From NCBI GenBank assembly GCA_014379925.1, contig JACMKY010000100.1, positions 1 through 58,282 of the forward strand: a stretch of 58,282 nt of DNA, in the 5' to 3' direction. Numbering within the stretch: position 1 is the stretch's first letter; every line of letters begins with the position of its first letter. Made by a program: the position numbers and the translations under genes. Shown in pieces: positions 16,594 to 22,920 of this stretch. Under the pieces are notes generated by a model. The model searched no databases, was not told the origin of the DNA, and saw only the letters and a list, made by a program, of their open reading frames with translations. This DNA is from Cytophagales bacterium. GTDB taxonomy: Bacteria > Bacteroidota > Bacteroidia > Cytophagales > ES-bin-26.

Positions 16594-17450
16594 TCACGGA
16601 TACTATGAAGCTCACTTACCGGAATGCAGGCATTTTCAGCGTTATTTTATTCGGGATCAGCAGCCTGTTCATCGGCTATCTGGTTTACCGGCTGCCCGCT
16701 GACGTAAGTACCCGGCTGAGGGATTTGGACCAGGCCCAACGACAGGGCTTATCCCAGGTAACGGGCCGCCTGGGCCTGGTGGTGGGTATTGGCCTGGCCA
16801 GCGGCCTGGCCGCCATCCTTTCCTTGGTGCTCGGCGCCAGGAGACGGGAGCTATCCGTGGCCTTGCCCGTGTCATTCGCCCCGGAAGCCCTGCCGTCCGT
16901 CACCGTGGGGGTTGCGCCGCAAAACGTCACCGAGCGCCTCGAACCGGTGGAACAGGCCTGGCGAAAGGGAGACGCCGCCACCCGGCTCGAGCGCGTGCTG
17001 CGGACGTTGTGCAACCAACTCGAAGCCTGCCAGGGTGCGTTGTTCCTGACCACCGAATCGGAAGGAAGGTGGTTCATCGATTTTCGCGCCGGCTACGCGT
17101 ACGGCCTACCCGAAAGCGGGCGGCTGCGCTTTGAATTCGGCGAGGGACTGGCCGGACAAGTCGCCAAGGAAGGACAGGGCGTGCACCTTTCCTCGGTACC
17201 TGATCACTACATCGTCGTCTTGTCGGGCTTGGGCAAGGCGTCTCCCAACCACCTCATCATCGCGCCCATCCCCGGTTCCGGGGAATTGGCCCCGGTGGCG
17301 GGCGTGTTGGAAATCGCGTCCTTCCGGGCGTTCACTGCCGCCGACGAGGAACTCATCCGACGGGTGGCGGCCCTGGTTGCCACCGAACAGGCGGGCATCC
17401 GGGAGGCAGCCGACCAGACCGAGGTCGTTGACGCCGGGCCGGTGCACTGA
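16590..17450 (+). CDS. Two-span membrane protein with cytoplasmic GAF domain
   Basis: A 286-residue protein. Two membrane spans (about 14-33, IFSVILFGISSLFIGYLVYR, and 60-82, LGLVVGIGLASGLAAILSLVL) flank a short periplasmic loop; the cytoplasmic part carries a GAF domain (about 120-275) with the typical RFEFGEGLAGQVAKEGQGVHLS motif. GAF domains bind small ligands or mediate dimerisation; the ligand is not predictable. No output domain follows, so it may act by contacting the neighbouring phosphatase, whose own GAF domain is similar (FAEGLVGQAA). Start overlaps the cheB stop as ATGA; ATG five codons later is an alternative. Confidence 0.82.
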   Translation: MITDTMKLTYRNAGIFSVILFGISSLFIGYLVYRLPADVSTRLRDLDQAQRQGLSQVTGRLGLVVGIGLASGLAAILSLVLGARRRELSVALPVSFAPEALPSVTVGVAPQNVTERLEPVEQAWRKGDAATRLERVLRTLCNQLEACQGALFLTTESEGRWFIDFRAGYAYGLPESGRLRFEFGEGLAGQVAKEGQGVHLSSVPDHYIVVLSGLGKASPNHLIIAPIPGSGELAPVAGVLEIASFRAFTAADEELIRRVAALVATEQAGIREAADQTEVVDAGPVH

Positions 17451-17535
17451 CGGGCAGATTGGCGGGTAAGAATGTTTGACAGTCAACCCTTTAAAATACG
17501 ATACCGGGCAAGTCAAATTTGCCTGACCAACGATT

Positions 17536-17612
17536 CATTTCTGAAAACGGATGCACCCATTCACTCACCGGCCCGTCGGCGCATCCATTTATCGGCCCAC
17601 CAACCCATCGCC
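17536..17612. repeat. Short-word repeat upstream of the PP2C phosphatase
   Basis: The words CACCCATTCACTCA, GGCGCATCCATTTATC and CCACCAACCCATCGCC give a degenerate CCCATC/CACTCATC pattern in the gap between the GAF protein and the phosphatase. It resembles, at low similarity, the CATC-rich parts of the blocks at 21863, 38011 and 54943. Confidence 0.4.
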
Positions 17613-17617
17613 GTATT

Positions 17618-20600
17618 ATGTTAAAGAAAATCAGGATTGGCAGCAAGATCATTGTACTGGTGCTTTCGATGGTACTGGTGGCGGTGCTGTCGGTCGGTTA
17701 CCTGGCGTTTGACCTCAGCAAGCAATCCCTGGGCGCCAAGTACCAGGAATCCCTGCGGGTCATTGCGTACGCCAAGGCCGAAAAACTGGAAAGCTTCTTT
17801 CGGCAGGTCGAATCCGGACTCGCCTGGGGGCAGTCGGCGGGTGCCGCCGCTTGGTCGGCCGACAGTACGGAAGCCGGTCTGGCCGCGGCCAGCGGCCTGG
17901 ACGCCGCACTTGCCACGATCACCCGCCTCCACGGATACAGCAACGTGTATTTGACCAGCCGCGAGGGAAAAATTTTGTACCGGATCAATTCTGCCATCCG
18001 GCGGCCGACGGTCGACAGTTTGCTGAACGGCACTGACCCGGGCGGATTTGCGTCGGGCCAGGAGCTTCGCCCGGATTCCGTGTACTACAGCCGGATATTC
18101 AAGCAAGCCGACGGTCTTTTCCTGCTGGCGGCATCCTCCGTGCCGCGAACGGACGGCAATCCCGCCGGGATGCTGGTGTACGAAATTCCCCTGGAGTCGG
18201 TCTTTCGGCTGGTGCGGGATACGACGGGCTTGGGCGCGACGGGCGAGGTGGCACTGGGGCGGTTCGACGGCACCCAAATCACGTACCTTACCCTGCTGGG
18301 AGCCGGTCCGCCGGGAATTCCGGTGACCCCGGCCAGGCTGTCGAAAGCCGCGGGACGTTCGGTAAGCCTGCCCATGCGGGAAGCCGTAAACGGGAAAACC
18401 GGCTCCGGCCTCGCGGCCGACGAACGGGGTACGGAAACCCTGGCGGCCTGGTGTCCGGTGGTACCCCTTCGCGGGGGGCTGGTCGTGAAGGTGGACGCCG
18501 CCGAGGTGTTTGGGGCGGCCACGCAACTGAGAAACGCCCTGTTGCTGGCGGGTCTGGCGGTTCTGTTGGTGTCGCTGGGCGTGAGTCTGGCCCTGGCCTA
18601 CCTGCTCACCTCCCCGTTGCTGGCCTTGCGATCAACCATGGTGCAATTGGGACAGGGCGTACTGCCCGACCGGCTGGCCAGCCGGAGTGAGGACGAGATC
18701 GGGGAGATGACCGACACGGTCAACAGCCTGGTGGACGGCTTGAAGAAGACGGCCAACTTCGCCCACAAGATCGGCAACGGAAATTTCGACGCGGACTTCA
18801 AGCCCATGAGCGGAAACGACACGCTGGGACTGGCCCTGCTGGGCATGCGCGACAACATTCAGGATTCGGCCAAGCGCGACGAAGAACGCAACTGGATCGT
18901 GACGGGCGTGGCCGAAGTGGGCGACATTCTGCGCGCCACCGACAACCTCGAAGACCTGGGCGAACGAATTACCGCTTACCTCACCCGCAAGATCAACGCC
19001 GTGCAGGGCGCCCTCTACGTGGTCAACGACGACGACCGCGACCAGGTGTTTCTGGAGATGATTGCCAGCTACGCCTACAACAAGAAAAAATACCTGCGGG
19101 CCCGATTCCGCTTTGCCGAAGGGCTGGTGGGGCAGGCCGCCATTGAGCAGGATACGCTGCTGCGCACCGAAATCCCCGACCAGTACGTCACCATCACGTC
19201 CGGCCTGCTGGGCGACCGCAAGCCCAAGTGCCTGTTGATTGTGCCGCTGATTACGGTGATCGGCAGCGAACGGGTGGTGTACGGGGCACTGGAAATGGCG
19301 GGATTCGAGAAGTTCAGTCCGCGCAACGTACAATTCGTCAAGGAGATCAGCGAAATCATTGCGCGTACGGTATTCAACATCAAGGTGAACGCCACCACCC
19401 GGACGCTGCTGCAGATGTCGCAGAAGCAGAGCGAGGAGTTGCAGCAACAGCAGGAAGTGCTCCGCCAGAATGCCGAGGAGATGGAGGCCACCCAGGAAGA
19501 ACTCAAGCGCTCGAACGGGGCCCTGGAAGACCAGGTGGAGGAAGTGAACCGCACGCAGAAGCGGATGCAGGTGCTGCTCGAAAACGCCTCCGAGGTAATC
19601 ACCATCTACGAGCGCGACGGCCGCATCCGCTACATCAGCTCCTCGGTCGAGCGCATCCTGGGGTATTCGCCCAACGAACTCATCGGTCTGCGGGACGTGG
19701 TGTACGTGCATCCGCTGGGGGTGGACGACTACGAGCGCATGTTCCGGGAACTGCTCGAACATCCCGACCAGCGGGTGACGGTCCAGTTCAGCTACCAGGC
19801 CAAGAACGGTGACCTGATCTGGCTCGAAGCCAGCGGCATCAACCTGCTGCACGATCCGGCCATCGCGGGCTTGGTGCTCAACACCCGCGACATCACCGAG
19901 CGGCGGCGGGCCGAAAAGGAGTCCCGCATGCGCGGCCAGATGCAGGCGCTTTCCGAGAATTCCCCCGACCTGATCACCCGCTTCAACAAGGAAGGCAAGG
20001 TGTTCTACATCAACCCGGTGATCGAGTCCTACACCGGGCGCAGCAAGGAAGAGTACCTGCTGAAATCCATCGAAGAGGTGATGCTCAACGCCACCGTCGT
20101 CGAATCGTGGGGGCGCATTCTGCGGCAGGTGATGGACAACAACGAGAAGGTTTCGACCGAAATGAACTTCCCGTCGGTGATGGGCGATTGCGTAATGCAG
20201 GTGAACGCCATCCCCGAATACAACGAGAACCAGGGCATTGAGTCCGTGCTGTTGGTGTCGCACGACATTACCGACCGGAAGCGGATCGAGCTGGAAATCC
20301 AGGCCAAGAGCAAGAAGATCACCGAAAGCATCAACTACGCCAAGCGGATCCAGGGAGCCATCCTGCCCAACACGGCCCACATTCAGGGAGTGTTCAGCCA
20401 GTCATTCATCCTCTACAAACCCCGCGACGTGGTCAGCGGCGACTTCCCCTGGTTCCAGCAAAAGGGCGACGACGTGTACATCGCGGCGGTGGACTGCACC
20501 GGCCACGGCGTACCCGGGGCGTTGATCTCGCTGATCGGCTACTTCCTGCTCAACAACATCGTCACCAACCGCGACGCCTCCGACCCGGGGCTTATCCTCG

Positions 20601-21073
20601 ACCAACTCGACGAGGGCGTGACCCGGACCCTGAAGCAGGACAGCTCCGAGACCGCCACCCGCGACGGGATGGACATCGCCCTGTGCCGCATCAACCAGCG
20701 CGCCGGAACGTTGGAATACGCCGGGGCGCACCGGCCGCTGTATTTTGTCCGCAACGGCGAACTGACGGAGGTGAAAGGCGATAAGTTTCCCGTCGGCGGT
20801 GCCCAGTACAAAACCCGCGTCGGTTTCACCACCACCCGGATGCGCATCCAACCGGGCGACGCGGTCTTTTTCTGTTCCGACGGCTTTCCCGACCAGTTCG
20901 GCGGGCCGGACGACCGCAAGTTCTCGCCCAAGCGCATCCGCGACCTGATCACCGAAAACATCGCCGCCGGCATGGAAGAACTCAACCACACGCTGGACCG
21001 CGAGTTTGAGGAATGGAAGGGACCCTTCAACAAGCAAACTGACGACGTTTTGATGATAGGTATTAAATTCTAA
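17618..21073 (+). CDS. Multidomain membrane sensor phosphatase (Cache-like, HAMP, GAF, PAS-PAS, PP2C/SpoIIE); SiaA-like
   Basis: A 1151-residue sensor phosphatase. Order: membrane span (about 8-30), periplasmic Cache-like sensor (35-305), second span and HAMP (310-390), GAF (425-580), coiled coil (585-650), PAS (650-768), PAS (774-886), then a SpoIIE-type PP2C domain (905-1151). Metal-binding aspartates appear in VVSGDFPWF, AAVDCTGHGVPGALIS, FFCSDGFPDQFGG and the final DDVLMIGI. ATG at 17618 is chosen because the preceding in-frame sequence is repeat-encoded and MLKKIRIGSKIIVLVLSM is a normal membrane N-terminus. It is followed by siaB and siaC. In Pseudomonas aeruginosa SiaA, also a HAMP/PP2C membrane phosphatase, dephosphorylates SiaC. 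This protein carries far more sensory domains. Confidence 0.9.
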   Translation: MLKKIRIGSKIIVLVLSMVLVAVLSVGYLAFDLSKQSLGAKYQESLRVIAYAKAEKLESFFRQVESGLAWGQSAGAAAWSADSTEAGLAAASGLDAALATITRLHGYSNVYLTSREGKILYRINSAIRRPTVDSLLNGTDPGGFASGQELRPDSVYYSRIFKQADGLFLLAASSVPRTDGNPAGMLVYEIPLESVFRLVRDTTGLGATGEVALGRFDGTQITYLTLLGAGPPGIPVTPARLSKAAGRSVSLPMREAVNGKTGSGLAADERGTETLAAWCPVVPLRGGLVVKVDAAEVFGAATQLRNALLLAGLAVLLVSLGVSLALAYLLTSPLLALRSTMVQLGQGVLPDRLASRSEDEIGEMTDTVNSLVDGLKKTANFAHKIGNGNFDADFKPMSGNDTLGLALLGMRDNIQDSAKRDEERNWIVTGVAEVGDILRATDNLEDLGERITAYLTRKINAVQGALYVVNDDDRDQVFLEMIASYAYNKKKYLRARFRFAEGLVGQAAIEQDTLLRTEIPDQYVTITSGLLGDRKPKCLLIVPLITVIGSERVVYGALEMAGFEKFSPRNVQFVKEISEIIARTVFNIKVNATTRTLLQMSQKQSEELQQQQEVLRQNAEEMEATQEELKRSNGALEDQVEEVNRTQKRMQVLLENASEVITIYERDGRIRYISSSVERILGYSPNELIGLRDVVYVHPLGVDDYERMFRELLEHPDQRVTVQFSYQAKNGDLIWLEASGINLLHDPAIAGLVLNTRDITERRRAEKESRMRGQMQALSENSPDLITRFNKEGKVFYINPVIESYTGRSKEEYLLKSIEEVMLNATVVESWGRILRQVMDNNEKVSTEMNFPSVMGDCVMQVNAIPEYNENQGIESVLLVSHDITDRKRIELEIQAKSKKITESINYAKRIQGAILPNTAHIQGVFSQSFILYKPRDVVSGDFPWFQQKGDDVYIAAVDCTGHGVPGALISLIGYFLLNNIVTNRDASDPGLILDQLDEGVTRTLKQDSSETATRDGMDIALCRINQRAGTLEYAGAHRPLYFVRNGELTEVKGDKFPVGGAQYKTRVGFTTTRMRIQPGDAVFFCSDGFPDQFGGPDDRKFSPKRIRDLITENIAAGMEELNHTLDREFEEWKGPFNKQTDDVLMIGIKF

Positions 21074-21219
21074 GAAAACGCATTTTATGTCGTTGGGAAT
21101 GTCCGGTAATTTGCTTGGTCTCCGAAAATCCACCGCGTCGGGTGCCGGCTGGCTTTTCTCCAACCAACGGATTCATCAACAATTGACAAAATCACCTCTG
21201 AAAACAAAGCAAAGGAACT

Positions 21220-21771
21220 ATGAAGTATGTATATGATTTGCACACTATCCTGTTGCAACGCAACCTGATACTGGTTTACGAGGGAGAATTTACCCAGGAA
21301 ATCACCAAAGCGGTGCTCTCCATGGCCGAACGCAACATGGAGTCGATGGGAGAGGAGTCGAACATCAAGCGCAAGGTGTTTAACGTGATGGTGGAGTGCC
21401 TGCAAAACATCTGCAAGCACGCCGACGAGTACGACCCGGACGCTCAGGTGACCAACAAGGCCATCTTCATGATCGGCAAGCAAGAGGAGGAATACGTCAT
21501 CACCACCGGCAACCCGATCCTCAAACAGAAGGTAGACAGCCTGCACAGCAAGCTCGAGCAGATCAACAGCCTGGACAAGGAAGGATTGAAAGCCCTTTAC
21601 AAGGATATCATCAAAAACGGCGACTTGTCCGAAAAGGGCGGGGCCGGGCTGGGATTCGTGGACATGGCCCGCAAGTCGGGACAGAAACTGGAGTTCGATT
21701 TCCAGCCCATGACCGACCAATGGTCGTTCTTCTCCCTGAAAACCACCATTCCGCGGACCGGTGTCGAATGA
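21220..21771 (+). CDS. siaB: SiaB-family protein kinase (GHKL fold)
   Basis: A 183-residue soluble protein of the SiaB family (anti-sigma-factor-like GHKL kinases). The N-box is seen in KVFNVMVECLQNICKHAD and the ATP-lid glycine motif in GGAGLGFVDMARKSG. In P. aeruginosa SiaB phosphorylates a threonine of SiaC, and the SiaA phosphatase reverses this; the present order phosphatase-siaB-siaC matches that module. It lies 146 bases after the phosphatase and 158 bases before siaC, gaps larger than in a compact operon and partly filled with repeats. Length is normal for the family. ATG 21220 (MKYVYDLHTILLQRNLIL) matches the family start. Confidence 0.92.
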   Translation: MKYVYDLHTILLQRNLILVYEGEFTQEITKAVLSMAERNMESMGEESNIKRKVFNVMVECLQNICKHADEYDPDAQVTNKAIFMIGKQEEEYVITTGNPILKQKVDSLHSKLEQINSLDKEGLKALYKDIIKNGDLSEKGGAGLGFVDMARKSGQKLEFDFQPMTDQWSFFSLKTTIPRTGVE

Positions 21772-21915
21772 GTGGAGGAGTTTGAAACGCACGAATGCAT
21801 CGAGTGCATCGGGTGCCCCCGTGTCGTCGGTACCCTGGGTCCTCCCCAAACTTCCAAAACGCGTCCGTCGATGCCACTCATCGACTCATTACTCATCCAC
21901 TCACATACTCATAAA
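21769..21915. repeat. Inverted short-word repeat between siaB and siaC
   Basis: Left arm GAATGAGTGGAGGAG directly at the siaB stop; right arm made of ACTCATCGACTCATT, ACTCATCCACTCA and CATACTCAT. A block CCGTCGATGCC (from 21864) shares the start of the dispersed palindrome block found at 30915, 38011 and 54943. ATGCATCGAGTGCATCG near 21793 forms a further small palindrome. Confidence 0.65.
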
Positions 21916-21929
21916 ATTTATCAAGCCAA

Positions 21930-22292
21930 ATGGAAATCATTAACCTGGAAGGCACCGAAGACACGCCCAAGATTCTGTTGAACAAACCCAACGGCATTTT
22001 TGAAATCTCCGGCCGGTCGCTCCCCGAGGACACTGCCGAGTTCTACAAGCCCGTTTTGGAGTGGCTCGAGCGCTACACGGCCGATCCCAACCCCGAAACC
22101 CCGTTCGTCTTCAAGCTGGAGTACTTCAACACGGCTTCCTCTAAGCTCATCCTCGACGTGTTGTCCAAGCTGGAACGGATCAAGGGAACCACCATTAGCT
22201 GGTACCACCACGAGGACGACGAGGACATGGAAGAGGCGGGTTCGGAATTTTCCGAACTGGTGGAAGTGGAGTTTGAGTTTAAGACGTACTGA
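21930..22292 (+). CDS. siaC: SiaC-family regulatory phosphoprotein (DUF1987)
   Basis: A 120-residue acidic protein of the SiaC/DUF1987 family, STAS-like in fold. The phosphorylated segment is conserved: Thr68 in LEYFNTASSK, the same position reported as phosphorylated by SiaB in P. aeruginosa SiaC. Other family features are GIFEISGRSLPEDTAEFY and an acidic stretch near residues 95-105. In Pseudomonas unphosphorylated SiaC binds and activates the diguanylate cyclase SiaD; no GGDEF protein occurs in this window, so its target here is unknown. The next gene is an ABC transporter, a candidate output by position only. Confidence 0.93.
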   Translation: MEIINLEGTEDTPKILLNKPNGIFEISGRSLPEDTAEFYKPVLEWLERYTADPNPETPFVFKLEYFNTASSKLILDVLSKLERIKGTTISWYHHEDDEDMEEAGSEFSELVEVEFEFKTY

Positions 22293-22295
22293 AGG

Positions 22296-22481
22296 AAGTT
22301 GCAGGTTACAAGTTGCAGGTTGACTGGGTTACAGTCCACAAGTTGCAGGTCACGAGAAGGGGGAGGCATTTGAATCTTTTCTGCGTGTATTGATCCGTCA
22401 AAGAAACTTTTGCTGACCAACAACCGGCAACCCAACCAACCTGCAACCTGCAACCTGCCAACCTGCCAACCTGTAACCTAC
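22296..22481. repeat. Inverted heptamer-word element between siaC and the ABC transporter
   Basis: Left arm: three copies of AAGTTGCAGGT(T) at 22297-22350. Right arm (22434-22481): CAACCTGCAACCTGCAACC followed by two copies of TGCCAACC. The arms are inverted complements built from the same CCTGCAA word as at 41-82, enclosing about 85 bases. It reaches to the start codon of the ABC gene. Confidence 0.8.
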
Positions 22482-22482
22482 C

Positions 22483-22920
22483 ATGAGTGAGGAAATCCTG
22501 AAAGCCCTGACCCAGCTCTTTGCCATCATCACCAAGCAGGACGGGGGGGCCACGGAAGTAGAGCGCCGCTTCGTCACCCAGTTCTTCGGGCAGGAACTCA
22601 ACCAGGATTCGGTGAAGGCGTACGTGGCCCTTTACGAGGAATTTCTGGGGGAAGGCGGGTTGAACGTCGGCCGAAAGCAAGGGCAGCCTCACCACCGTCA
22701 AAGATTCCGTCCGTACGCTGGGCCTCTGCAAGAAAATCAACAAGACGCTCACCCAAAAGCAAAAAGTGATCGTGCTCATCCGGTTACTGGAACTGGTGAG
22801 CTCGGACAAGAATTTCACCCCGCAGCGGATGGGCATCATCGACACGGTTTCGACCGTGTTCAACATCGAGAAGGAAGACTACAAGGTCATCGAGCGCTTC
22901 GTGCTCAACGCCCGCAGTGA
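22483..22920 (+). pseudogene. 5' part of the ABC transporter gene, TerB-like domain, separated by a frameshift
   Basis: Codons 1 to about 60 (MSEEILKALTQLFAIITKQD, then TEVERRFVTQFFGQELNQD) form the start of a TerB-like helical domain. After about 22661 the frame degenerates into His/Arg-rich residues, while sensible protein (SAESKGSLTTVKDSVRTLG, then INKTLTQKQKVIVLIRLLEL) continues in the +1 frame, leading directly into the ABC transporter. The switch must lie between the TGA at 22661 (in the new frame) and about 22680. One extra base, or two missing bases, near AACGTCGGCC would explain it: a real mutation, an assembly error or a recoding event. Confidence 0.75.

Noticed and set aside
18632..20380. 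Long minus-strand frame opposite the PP2C phosphatase
   Set aside because: Antisense to clear GAF and PAS domains; no family features.
22660..22690. Programmed ribosomal frameshift at the ABC transporter N-terminus
   Set aside because: The needed shift is +1 (or -2) and no slippery heptamer, RF2-like stop context or stimulatory hairpin was apparent; mutation or sequencing error is simpler.
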